Source: JBPEWY01 sp052032225 (GTDB taxonomy: Bacteria > Bacteroidota > Bacteroidia > Flavobacteriales > Flavobacteriaceae). Taken from it: a stretch of DNA of 64,000 nucleotides. Positions 24,369-32,196 of the stretch are shown piece after piece. How positions within the stretch are numbered: position 1 is the stretch's first letter; each line of letters begins with the position of its first letter. The stretch lies in assembly GCA_052032225.1 (NCBI GenBank), contig JBPEWY010000090.1, positions 1-64,000 on the forward strand, given 5' to 3'. Below the pieces are notes generated by a model that ran no database searches, was not told the DNA's origin, and was given only the letters and a program-made list of their open reading frames with translations. The position numbers were made by a program, and so were the translations under genes.

Positions 24369-25192
24369 AAGTTTGCATTTTTGTATTCGCCTAATACTTT
24401 AAAATTTTCTGCCATAATATTTAGCAACGATTTAGCCTTTTGGTAATCTTCATAATCGTTAAAGGTTACATCAACAAAAAAGGCGTATTTCCATGGGGTT
24501 TCTATAATAGGAAGTGATTGAATTTTAGTTAAGTTTAGCTTGCAATCACTCATTACATTTAATACTGTAGCCAAACTACCCCTTTTATGATCTAATTGAA
24601 ATTTTAAAGAAGCTTTGTTAATTTCTTCTTTATTTATAACTCCGTTACTTGTTTTGAGTAATACAAAACGGGTAGCATTATTTTTTATAGTTTGTATGTT
24701 TTCGGCAATAATTTCTAAGTTAAATAGCTTTGCAGACAGCTTGCTTGAAATTGCTGCAACCCCCGTTAATTTGTTTTCTTGTATTCTTCTAGCAACAGCT
24801 GCCGTATCTACATCTTCAACCAATTTAATATGCGGGTATTTTTTAAAAAATTCTTTGCATTGTAATAATGCCATTGGGTGTGAGCAAACCTCTTTTATAG
24901 CCATTATATTTTGTCCCGGTAGTGCCAATAAATAATGATGAATGTTTAGGTAATGTTCTGCAACTATATGTAGATTATTGTTATCTATTAAAGCGTAATT
25001 TGGTATAATTGAGCCCGCTATAGAGTTTTCTATAGCCATTACCGCTTCATTAGCCTCTTTGCTTAATAAACTATTCACCATAGCATCAAAAGACAAACAT
25101 TCGTGCAATGCAACATCTGCCCCATAAAACTTTGAAGCTACAATGTGATGGTTAGAACCTTTTATTCCTTGTATGGCTATTTTTTTCTTCAT
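24365..25192 (-). CDS. pheA: prephenate dehydratase
   Basis: Converts prephenate to phenylpyruvate on the phenylalanine branch. Seen: N-terminal KIAIQGIKGSNHHIVASKF, AVMAIENSIAGSI, the catalytic TRF motif in NNATRFVLLKTS, and a C-terminal ACT domain (KRGSLATVLNVMSDCKLNLTKIQSLPI) expected to bind Phe for feedback inhibition. Start is the ATG at 25192 (MKKKIAIQG); the TTG at 25198 is discarded. First structural gene of the operon: the start codon is only 8 nt past the T tract of the attenuator terminator. Confidence 0.95.
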   Translation of the reverse strand: MKKKIAIQGIKGSNHHIVASKFYGADVALHECLSFDAMVNSLLSKEANEAVMAIENSIAGSIIPNYALIDNNNLHIVAEHYLNIHHYLLALPGQNIMAIKEVCSHPMALLQCKEFFKKYPHIKLVEDVDTAAVARRIQENKLTGVAAISSKLSAKLFNLEIIAENIQTIKNNATRFVLLKTSNGVINKEEINKASLKFQLDHKRGSLATVLNVMSDCKLNLTKIQSLPIIETPWKYAFFVDVTFNDYEDYQKAKSLLNIMAENFKVLGEYKNANL

Positions 25193-25200
25193 ATACAATC

Positions 25201-25232
25201 AAAAAAAAGTCCCGAGAAAAATCCCGGGACTT
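25201..25232 (-). terminator. attenuator terminator in the Phe/Tyr operon leader
   Basis: Minus strand: AAGTCCCGGGA / TCTCGGGACTT forms an 11-bp stem (one G-T pair) with a TTTT loop, followed by T8 (25208-25201). The T tract is only on the minus strand, so it acts towards pheA, not gldA. It stands between a complete leader ORF and pheA, which makes it a conditional stop rather than the end of a gene. Confidence 0.88.
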
Positions 25233-25256
25233 CATAAAGCTTGTATTTACCAATAC

Positions 25257-25334
25257 CTATAACTGTCCCGGTCTTTTTCTTAAATAGAAAAAGAAAAAAT
25301 AAAAACCGTTCCAGAAATACGTATTGACAATCAT
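25257..25334 (-). CDS. phenylalanine/tyrosine leader peptide of the pheA operon (25 codons)
   Basis: Short ORF from ATG at 25334 to TAG at 25259-25257. Of 25 residues, 10 are aromatic: six Phe, three Tyr and one Trp, with the core run NGFYFFFFYL, then RKRPGQL. Such a cluster of the end-product amino acids directly before a terminator is the hallmark of ribosome-mediated attenuation, as in pheA and pheST leaders of enterobacteria. There is no Shine-Dalgarno; an A-rich sequence precedes the ATG, as usual in this phylum. The peptide itself needs no function. Confidence 0.85.
   Translation of the reverse strand: MIVNTYFWNGFYFFFFYLRKRPGQL
25265..25294 (-). promoter_or_regulatory. antiterminator arm and control-codon hairpin of the attenuator
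   Basis: Minus strand: TCTTTTTCT (25294-25286) and AGAAAAAGA (25280-25272) form a 9-bp hairpin over the Phe/Tyr codons. Immediately after it, CCGGGAC (25271-25265, in the Arg-Pro-Gly-Gln codons) is a perfect 7-bp complement of GTCCCGG at 25230-25224, the 5' arm of the terminator. Stalling on Phe/Tyr codons would open the hairpin and free CCGGGAC to block the terminator; a ribosome at the TAG would cover it and let the terminator form. Confidence 0.8.
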
Positions 25335-25356
25335 TTTTAATTGCTTTACTTGATTG

Positions 25357-25386
25357 CTAAAGTAGCCATTATTTTGAAATAACAAA
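25357..25386 (-). promoter_or_regulatory. promoter of the Phe/Tyr operon
   Basis: Minus strand: TTTG at 25386-25383, an 18-nt spacer, then TACTTTAG at 25364-25357 (one mismatch to TAnnTTTG). The expected start near 25350 leaves about 15 nt before the leader-peptide ATG, so the whole attenuator is inside the transcript. Confidence 0.6.
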
Positions 25387-25428
25387 ATGGTTTTTATTAT
25401 TTTTTTAAGTGTGCTTATTTTTAATCTA

Positions 25429-25436
25429 TATTTTTG
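25429..25436 (+). promoter_or_regulatory. probable -7 box of gldA
   Basis: TATTTTTG, a TAnnTTTG match 15 nt before the gldA ATG. No clear -33 box. Confidence 0.4.
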
Positions 25437-25451
25437 CTAAAAACCCACTAC

Positions 25452-26345
25452 ATGTCTATAACTGTAAGTAACATAATTAAAACCTACGGAAACCAAACGG
25501 CTTTAAATGGTGTCTCGTTTTCTGTAAATAAAGGTGAAGTTGTTGGATTTTTAGGTCCTAATGGCGCCGGAAAATCTACCATGATGAAAATTTTAACCAC
25601 CTATCTACCTGCAGATTCCGGAGAAGCTATTGTTAACGGTTACAATGTTATTTCCCAAAAAAAACAAGTGCAGCAAAGTATTGGTTATTTACCGGAGCAT
25701 AATCCTCTGTATTTAGACATGTACGTGAAAGAATATTTGGCCTTTAATGCACATGTTTATGGAGTATCTGCCAAAAAAATAGACACTGTAATTACAGAAA
25801 CCGGATTGCTTCCTGAAAGCCATAAAACCATAGGGCAACTCTCTAAAGGATACAGACAACGTGTGGGCTTAGCTGCTGCTTTATTGCACAATCCTGATGT
25901 GTTAATTTTAGATGAACCTACTACCGGATTAGATCCAAATCAGCTTGTAGAAATAAGACAATTAATTAAAAACATTGGAAAAGAAAAAACTGTATTGCTT
26001 TCTACTCATATTATGAGTGAGGTTGAAGCAATTTGCGATAGGGTTTTAATTATTAATAAAGGTAATTTGGTAGCCGATAAAAAGTTAAGTGATTTAAAAG
26101 CTTCTAACACACAAGAAATTATTGTTGAGTTTGATTATAGAGTAGAAACACAGCTTTTAGAAACGCTACCGAATATTACAACCGTAACTAATACTAATAA
26201 TTTTGTTTACGAGCTTTCTTTTAGTACAACTAAAGATATGCGTCCTGCCATTTTTGATTTTGCCCACGATAATGGCTTAAAAATACTACAGCTAAATCCT
26301 AAACATAAAAATTTAGAAAGTTTATTTAGAGAACTAACCACTTAA
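25452..26345 (+). CDS. gldA: gliding motility ABC transporter ATP-binding protein GldA
   Basis: ATPase subunit of the GldA-GldF-GldG ABC transporter needed for gliding in Flavobacterium. Seen: Walker A GPNGAGKSTMM (about 35-45), Q-loop GYLPEHNPLY, signature LSKGYRQRVGLA, Walker B VLILDEPTTGLD, and the switch histidine in LLSTHIMSEVE; 297 residues. ATG at 25452 (MSITVSNIIKTYG) is chosen, since the TTG at 25434 falls in the promoter. The permease genes gldF and gldG are not adjacent. A generic ABC-2 export ATPase is the alternative. Its last 4 nt overlap the convergent serine-hydrolase gene. Confidence 0.85.
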   Translation: MSITVSNIIKTYGNQTALNGVSFSVNKGEVVGFLGPNGAGKSTMMKILTTYLPADSGEAIVNGYNVISQKKQVQQSIGYLPEHNPLYLDMYVKEYLAFNAHVYGVSAKKIDTVITETGLLPESHKTIGQLSKGYRQRVGLAAALLHNPDVLILDEPTTGLDPNQLVEIRQLIKNIGKEKTVLLSTHIMSEVEAICDRVLIINKGNLVADKKLSDLKASNTQEIIVEFDYRVETQLLETLPNITTVTNTNNFVYELSFSTTKDMRPAIFDFAHDNGLKILQLNPKHKNLESLFRELTT

Positions 26346-27424
26346 TTATTTGCAGCTTCAATTAAATAATTAATAATTTTTTTAAACTCTCGGTCTGTTT
26401 TAGGGTTTGTAACATTTGTTGCTAATGCAATTACCATTTTTTGAGCCGGGTATATGTACAAAATAGCATACCCGCCTACTCCGTTACCAATATGCCCAAA
26501 ATAAGGTCGGTTTTTGTTATCTAAACTAACCTCTAAACCTATACCATAATAAGTGCTTGTTCCATTTATAGTTGGGGGTGTTAAAAATTCACGCATTATT
26601 TCTGCAGAAGCAATTACGTTATTTAAAAAGGCCTGACCAAGTTTAGCCATATCTTCTGTGGTAGATAGGTATCCGCCGGCTGCCAGCTTGTAATAATTAT
26701 TTACCGGCGATGCAGGCTTAAATCCTTTAATTTTAGATTTAGAATAGTAGGTGGCTGCATTGGGGAGCGTATCTGCTTTATCCGGAAAAGTATTTTGCAT
26801 TTGTAAAGGTTCTAATACTTTTTCTTTTACATACTCATCAAATGGTTTGTTAGCTGCACGCTGCATAGCAACAGATAACAAAACAAAATCGTAACTATTG
26901 TATAAATAGTTAGTACCGGGTTTGTACAAAAGCGCATCGTTTTTAAAAACAGTAAGCCCTTCTTCTATACTGTAAGGCTTATTAAGCACATATTCTTTGC
27001 CTTTATAACTTCTAAAACCGGCAGTATGAGAGCCTAATTGCCTAATTGTAAAATCGTATTTTTTTTTAGGAAACTCAGGTACGTATTTATAAACAGATGC
27101 ATCTAAATCTATAAGCCCTTCTTGAACCATTTTTGCTAAAGCTGCAGCAGTAATTGGCTTAGAAACACTTGCTATCCTAAAAATTGTTTTCTTTGGATGT
27201 ACTGGTGTTTTACTAGTTATGTTAGCATAACCAAAACCGTTTTCATAAAATAATTCTCCGTTTTTTAACACCGTAATTCCCAATCCGGGAACTTTTTTTC
27301 TCTTAATTAATTTATGAATTACGCGCTCTGCCTTTTTAATATTTCTTGTGGGTTGTTGAGCAAATACAGATTGAATAAAAGATAACAGGCTAAACATTAA
27401 TAAAATAAATTTTAGGCTACGCAT
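26342..27424 (-). CDS. serine hydrolase of the beta-lactamase (class C-like) family
   Basis: 360 residues with a signal peptide (cut near VFAQQ, about residue 23), so periplasmic or surface-exposed. Seen: SxxK in ASVSKPITAAALA, the Tyr-x-Asn motif in YLYNSYDFVLL, and a C-terminal HIGNGVGGY in the place of the KTG box. Such proteins are usually peptidases or esterases rather than true beta-lactamases. First codon overlaps the upstream lipoprotein gene by 1 nt (TAATG), making it the last gene of a three-gene operon. Confidence 0.88.
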   Translation of the reverse strand: MRSLKFILLMFSLLSFIQSVFAQQPTRNIKKAERVIHKLIKRKKVPGLGITVLKNGELFYENGFGYANITSKTPVHPKKTIFRIASVSKPITAAALAKMVQEGLIDLDASVYKYVPEFPKKKYDFTIRQLGSHTAGFRSYKGKEYVLNKPYSIEEGLTVFKNDALLYKPGTNYLYNSYDFVLLSVAMQRAANKPFDEYVKEKVLEPLQMQNTFPDKADTLPNAATYYSKSKIKGFKPASPVNNYYKLAAGGYLSTTEDMAKLGQAFLNNVIASAEIMREFLTPPTINGTSTYYGIGLEVSLDNKNRPYFGHIGNGVGGYAILYIYPAQKMVIALATNVTNPKTDREFKKIINYLIEAANN

Positions 27425-28173
27425 TAGTTATTATAAATTAATTTTCCTTTATAATGTTCTGTAACATCAATAGAATCCGGAATGTTTTTTAAAATTACGT
27501 TCCCGGTGCTGTAAATATTTCCGGTTACTTTTTTTATAGGATGCACAATCATATCATTACTGCCTCGATGATAAAATGTTAAGTTATCAATTTTAAAATT
27601 TGGGCCTTCAAACCTACCGTTCCCGGAAGCAAATGTAATTGATGCATTTTTGGTATTTCCTGTTATAAAACAATTAGAGAGATTGTTAAAAACCAAGCTA
27701 AAGTTGTTAGAATCTATGTTTAAATAAAAGTTTCCTGTATTTTGATAGTCTGGGTTTAAATAATCTTCAGAAACTATTCTAAAACTATCAAACTGTAATA
27801 TACCTTCAGATTTAACATCAAACTGGGTACTACTTCTTATTTCGGTTAAGTTTGGTGAATATACAAACACTTGTATTGGATTGTAACTTCTAAACCAGTT
27901 GCAATTATTGCTTGTTGCTAATTCTAAACGATTATTTTTTACACTTACTTTTACCTCTGGTATAAGATTTTTTCCTGCTTTAACAACTACACGCTGTACA
28001 GTGTCTTGTTTAATTGTTAAAGCTACTCCATCAAAAACTACAATACTAGAAAAATTAGCAACTGAAAATTCTTTTGTTACTATAGTTCCGGTTGTTTTAA
28101 AACAATCTGGGGCGCTTTCTGAATTACAGGCGCACATACAAAGTATTAGTAGTAAAAAAAATATGTTTCTCAT
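27424..28173 (-). CDS. GIN-domain (DUF2807) lipoprotein
   Basis: 249 residues. N terminus is a lipoprotein signal: NIFFLLLILCMCACNSES with the lipobox cysteine near residue 16-18. The mature part has the repeated short-strand pattern of the GIN/DUF2807 right-handed beta-helix-like fold: FSVANFSSIVVFDGVALTIK, VVVKAGKNLIPEVKV, RLELATSN, and repeated turns to the end. Function of the family is unknown, with envelope adhesion or structural roles proposed. It overlaps the barrel gene upstream by 4 nt and the hydrolase downstream by 1 nt. Confidence 0.82.
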   Translation of the reverse strand: MRNIFFLLLILCMCACNSESAPDCFKTTGTIVTKEFSVANFSSIVVFDGVALTIKQDTVQRVVVKAGKNLIPEVKVSVKNNRLELATSNNCNWFRSYNPIQVFVYSPNLTEIRSSTQFDVKSEGILQFDSFRIVSEDYLNPDYQNTGNFYLNIDSNNFSLVFNNLSNCFITGNTKNASITFASGNGRFEGPNFKIDNLTFYHRGSNDMIVHPIKKVTGNIYSTGNVILKNIPDSIDVTEHYKGKLIYNN

Positions 28174-29261
28174 AACCTAACTCCTATTCCAAACTCTACG
28201 GCTTCTGCTTTTGCTCCATGAGATTTTAAAGTAATAGCTCCAAAAAATTTATTTGTAAAATAGTGTTTTAGCCCAACTCTAAAATAGGTTCTTCCTTCAA
28301 AATCTACCGGATAATAAACATAATACCCAAGTTGTGTAAGCAGTGATAGTTTATTTATAAATAACTCATGACCCACAAATGCCCCAACCCTTTTATAATC
28401 TTCATCTCCTTGTACATTTTCTTCAGGAAATGCTATGCTTTTATACTCAATATATTCTTTTAAGAAATTAGATAAAAACAAGTCGGCCCCAAAGTGAACA
28501 GCACTTTTTCTGTTTAAGCGTTTATCTGCATAAGCAGAAAATATGTAAAACGGAAATTGTCCGCTATCAACCACATCACTTTCATTTATTCCGGCTCTAA
28601 ATGCTACATTAAACTTAATTGGCTCTGTAAAACGCTCTTGTGTTATTTTAGGTTGATAACTTAATGGTTCATCGTCTAAATTATATACTACTCCAACGTT
28701 GGCCGTAATTGTATTTATACTTGTGTTGGGTGCCTTAACATTAGCATTAGAGTAATGTATTAAAGTTATCCCGGCCTGAAGTCCAAACTTATCTATGAGT
28801 CGTTCTTTTTTATATTGCAGCATAACATATGTACTGCTCATAATACGCGATCCGAAAGCTATATTCCTAAAATTGCTTTCTTTATGATACGGATTGGTTG
28901 TATATGCTAAACCCTGACCAATTCTGGCAACCAAATTTCTTTTTAAAAAGTAAAAATTATAATGTGCGTACACCCCGTAGTTTTCACCCAAAAACTCATT
29001 TTTTAAATTCTGATAGCTTACAGAAAAACCATAATCCGGATAATTGTAAAGGTGTTCCCACTCATTATACCCATACGTTTTTTTATTAAATCCTATAACA
29101 AAACCCTCAGGATGTCCGGTTATTAAGTGCTGAATATCTGTATTATGAAGTGCAATTGATCCTTTAAAGTAAGAGACATCTATAAAAGATGTATGTTGTT
29201 TTTGTTGAGCTAAACAAGTAAAACTAAAAAGTATAAAAAGAAAAAAAGTTACTTTTTTCAT
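28170..29261 (-). CDS. outer-membrane barrel, acyloxyacyl hydrolase / PagL-like
   Basis: 363 residues from the ATG at 29261 (MKKVTFFLFILFSFTCLAQQ, a signal peptide); the in-frame extension to 29309 adds a non-signal segment and is rejected. The body alternates polar and aromatic residues as in a beta barrel and ends in a C-terminal strand (EAVEFGIGVRL). The motif LIHYSNANVKAPNTSIN resembles the His-x-Ser-Asn centre of PagL-type lipid A 3-O-deacylases. The deacylase assignment is inferred from that motif; a non-catalytic barrel is possible. First gene of the operon with the GIN lipoprotein and the serine hydrolase. Confidence 0.7.
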   Translation of the reverse strand: MKKVTFFLFILFSFTCLAQQKQHTSFIDVSYFKGSIALHNTDIQHLITGHPEGFVIGFNKKTYGYNEWEHLYNYPDYGFSVSYQNLKNEFLGENYGVYAHYNFYFLKRNLVARIGQGLAYTTNPYHKESNFRNIAFGSRIMSSTYVMLQYKKERLIDKFGLQAGITLIHYSNANVKAPNTSINTITANVGVVYNLDDEPLSYQPKITQERFTEPIKFNVAFRAGINESDVVDSGQFPFYIFSAYADKRLNRKSAVHFGADLFLSNFLKEYIEYKSIAFPEENVQGDEDYKRVGAFVGHELFINKLSLLTQLGYYVYYPVDFEGRTYFRVGLKHYFTNKFFGAITLKSHGAKAEAVEFGIGVRL

Positions 29262-29320
29262 ACGCTGGTTTGATGAACAAAAGTAACTTTTTTTAAACTG
29301 GTTTTGCAACCCAAAAAATA

Positions 29321-30577
29321 CTACAAGCCAAATACCTGTTTAACTTGGTCTACATAATCTAATTTTTCCCAGGTAAAGAGCTCTACTTCTTTTTCTACTT
29401 TACCATTGTATGGAGATTCGAATACTTTTTTAACTAAACGAGGCTCTTTACCCATATGGCCATACGCTGCAGTTTCTAAATAAATTGGATTTCTAAGTTT
29501 TAAACGCTTTTCTATTGCGTACGGACGCATATCAAAAATCTCTTGTACTTTTTTGGCAATTTCGCTATCGGTCATATTCACATTAGCCGAGCCAAATGTG
29601 TTTACATAAATAGAGGTTGGCTCTACTACTCCAATAGCATAACTAACCTGAACTAAAACCTCGTTTGCAACACCTGCTGCTACTAAGTTTTTAGCAATAT
29701 GTCTGGCAGCATAAGCAGCACTACGATCTACTTTGCTTGGGTCTTTTCCACTAAAAGCACCACCACCGTGAGCTCCTTTACCTCCGTAGGTATCTACTAT
29801 TATCTTTCTTCCAGTGAGTCCTGTATCTCCATGCGGGCCGCCAATTACAAACCTTCCGGTAGGATTAATGTGGTACTTTATAGTGTTGTTAAATAATTTT
29901 TGAACGTACTCAGGTAACTGCTTAACAACACGAGGAATAAGAATATTTTTAATATCTGCTTCTATTTTTTTTAGCATAGCCTCTTCATTATCATCAAACG
30001 GATCGTGTTGTGTAGATACTACAATAGTATCTATTCGTTGAGGCTCATTTTCATCATTATACTCTATTGTTACCTGCGCTTTTGCATCGGGGCGTAAATA
30101 GGTGATTTCTTTATTTTCTCTTCTGAGTTTTGCTAATTCTTGAAGAATTTTATGAGAAATATCTAAAGCTAATGGCATGTAGTTATGAGTTTCGTTGGTT
30201 GCATAACCAAACATCATACCTTGGTCTCCGGCACCTTGCTCTTCTTTATTAGCTCTATCTACTCCTTGGTTTATATCTTGAGATTGCTCATGTATAAGAG
30301 AAATTACTCCGCAAGAATCTCCACTAAATTGGTATGCTCCTTTAGTGTAACCAATATTGTTTATAACCTCTCGCGCAATTTGCTGAACATCTAAATATGT
30401 ATTGCTTTTAACCTCTCCTGCTAAAACCACTTGCCCGGTAGTAACTAATGTTTCGCATGCTACTTTGCTCTCAGGGTCAAAAGCTAAAAAGTTATCTAAA
30501 AGTGCATCACTAATTTGATCTGCAATTTTATCTGGGTGTCCTTCACTAACCGATTCGGATGTAAATAAATATGCCAT
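29321..30577 (-). CDS. metK: S-adenosylmethionine synthase
   Basis: Makes SAM from methionine and ATP in the cytoplasm. Seen: N-terminal FTSESVSEGHPDKIADQISD, the ATP-binding GAGDQGMMFGYA, and the P-loop-like GGKGAHGGGAFSGKDPSKVD; 418 residues is within the usual range. SAM made here also serves the rlmN, queA and rsmH products in this window. The 5' leader on the minus strand is about 140 nt and carries a SAM-II-like aptamer, implying feedback by SAM. Confidence 0.98.
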   Translation of the reverse strand: MAYLFTSESVSEGHPDKIADQISDALLDNFLAFDPESKVACETLVTTGQVVLAGEVKSNTYLDVQQIAREVINNIGYTKGAYQFSGDSCGVISLIHEQSQDINQGVDRANKEEQGAGDQGMMFGYATNETHNYMPLALDISHKILQELAKLRRENKEITYLRPDAKAQVTIEYNDENEPQRIDTIVVSTQHDPFDDNEEAMLKKIEADIKNILIPRVVKQLPEYVQKLFNNTIKYHINPTGRFVIGGPHGDTGLTGRKIIVDTYGGKGAHGGGAFSGKDPSKVDRSAAYAARHIAKNLVAAGVANEVLVQVSYAIGVVEPTSIYVNTFGSANVNMTDSEIAKKVQEIFDMRPYAIEKRLKLRNPIYLETAAYGHMGKEPRLVKKVFESPYNGKVEKEVELFTWEKLDYVDQVKQVFGL

Positions 30578-30654
30578 AAATTTTTATTTAAAAAATTGAG
30601 GATTTTGGTTTGACGTTAAATACTAAAGAAGTTTACAAGCAAAGTGAAGCCGTG

Positions 30655-30705
30655 TAACTGCTTTAGCATTTTTTTGCGAGGTTGCAATCAGTCAAATCTA
30701 TCCTC
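30655..30705 (-). ncRNA. putative SAM-II-type riboswitch upstream of metK
   Basis: Minus strand: stem GAGG (30705-30702) / CCTC (30681-30678) encloses a loop containing GATTTGACTGATTGCAA; after it comes AAATGCTAAAG and then CAGTTA. The last six bases pair with TGACTG in the loop (one G-T pair), giving the H-type pseudoknot of SAM-II/SAM-V aptamers. The conserved words GATTT, ATTGCA, AAATG and GCTAAA known from SAM-II occur in the right order. The stem is short (4 bp) and 3 nt are inserted before GATTT, so a relative such as SAM-V cannot be excluded. Confidence 0.7.
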
Positions 30706-30721
30706 TTAAAAATTTCAGATG

Positions 30722-30729
30722 CAAATGTA
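30722..30729 (-). promoter_or_regulatory. probable -7 box of metK
   Basis: Minus strand TACATTTG, an exact TAnnTTTG match 16 nt upstream of the aptamer stem, so the transcript would begin about 10 nt before the riboswitch. Confidence 0.55.
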
Positions 30730-30821
30730 TAAAATTGTTACTACTTATTTTGATTTAGCGATTAGGTTTTAGCCAATAAATACTACAGCTGTACTTTAAA
30801 CGTTTTATTTAAAACTAAACT

Positions 30822-32078
30822 ATGCGATTATTACTGTTTTTTTTAATTGGATTTTTCTTTTTGGGGAATGCCCAAAAAATGAATACTAAAGATTGGATAG
30901 AAGACCTCAACTATATTGAAACAGAGCTTCCTAAGCGCCATATAAACCTTTACAAAAGTATTTCTGAGCAAGATTATAAAGCCAAAATAAATATGCTTAA
31001 AGAGCAAATTTCTGAGCTTGAATCAGAAACTATAATATGGGAGTTAACCAAATTACTATCTGCTATACAAGATAACCATACGTTATTACAATTTTCTATA
31101 AATAAGCAATTTCCTGTTGGTTTTGAGTGGCTTTCAGACGGCTATTACATTACCGCAATTTCAAGAGATAACGAAAACTTTATGGCTGCAAAATTATTGG
31201 CTATAAATGGTATTCCGGTTACAGAACTAGAAAACAAAATCACCACAGTTTTGTATGTTCATAATGCCGCCTCTAAAAAACTTTTAGTAGCAAATGTTTT
31301 AAAAAATGTTTCGCTGCTTCAGTATCTTGGTATTGTTTCTAAAAATACTGCTCAACTAAAAGTATTAACACTTAACAACGAACAAAAAACTCTAGCAATA
31401 ACTTTTAATCCGGAACACAGAAGAGGCGGACAAATGGCTTTTGCCATGCCTAATAAAATCCCTCTATTCAAACAAAACAGCAGGTCTTGGTTTTGGAGCA
31501 CCAGTATAGATAATAGTACGCTTTATATAAAATATAATGTTAGCAACAGCAGAGAAGCTCTTGTTGCCAACAACACACTAAAAAATGCATCGCCCGGACA
31601 AATAGAACGTATTCCTTCTTTTATAGAATTTACCAATGTTATTATTAACGAGCTTAATAGTAAGCCTTATACAAAACTTATTTTTGATATTAGAGGAAAT
31701 ACAGGAGGTCATCCTGAACAAGGCACCAGTTTGCTAAATGCTATTAAAAACACTCAATTTTTTAAAGAAAACGGAAAAGTAGCAACCTTGGTTGATGCAA
31801 AGATTTTTTCATCGGCAATTAAAAATATCATTGACAGCAAAATGCTTTTGAATGCAATTGTAATCGGACAAGAAACATCGGGTTCACCAAATCATTTTGG
31901 CAATATAGAAGTTATGCAACTACCTAATTCTAAATTAAAACTTCAATACAGTACCCATTATTTTAAATTTGGACAAGAAAACGATAAAACTATTAAACCA
32001 GATATTGCCGTGCCGGTAACTATTCAGGATTTTATTACCGGAGAAGATCCGGTTTTACAGCAAGCATTATCTATGTAA
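30822..32078 (+). CDS. exported S41-like protease family protein
   Basis: 418 residues with a signal peptide (LLLFFLIGFFFLGNAQ). The C-terminal half looks like the S41 (C-terminal processing/tricorn) fold: LIFDIRGNTGGHPEQG, then VDAKIFSSAIKNI, where the second Ser of FSSA is the usual nucleophile, and IVIGQETSGSPNHFGN. No PDZ domain is obvious, and the N-terminal half (about 20-200) is of unclear fold. The family often has degenerate catalytic sites, so activity is not certain. Monocistronic by position; divergent from metK. Confidence 0.8.
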   Translation: MRLLLFFLIGFFFLGNAQKMNTKDWIEDLNYIETELPKRHINLYKSISEQDYKAKINMLKEQISELESETIIWELTKLLSAIQDNHTLLQFSINKQFPVGFEWLSDGYYITAISRDNENFMAAKLLAINGIPVTELENKITTVLYVHNAASKKLLVANVLKNVSLLQYLGIVSKNTAQLKVLTLNNEQKTLAITFNPEHRRGGQMAFAMPNKIPLFKQNSRSWFWSTSIDNSTLYIKYNVSNSREALVANNTLKNASPGQIERIPSFIEFTNVIINELNSKPYTKLIFDIRGNTGGHPEQGTSLLNAIKNTQFFKENGKVATLVDAKIFSSAIKNIIDSKMLLNAIVIGQETSGSPNHFGNIEVMQLPNSKLKLQYSTHYFKFGQENDKTIKPDIAVPVTIQDFITGEDPVLQQALSM

Positions 32079-32196
32079 CAAAACATAACCCAATATTACA
32101 CAAACACTTACGCAAATAAGTAAAAAACCCCTTTCTGTTACCGCGTAGAACTTGTATATTTACCAACTCAAAAAAAATAAAATTACCTAATATAAA

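Noticed and set aside
25201..25232. Reading the hairpin as a terminator for gldA or some plus-strand gene
   Set aside because: On the plus strand the hairpin is preceded by A8 and followed by no T tract, and gldA is transcribed away from it.
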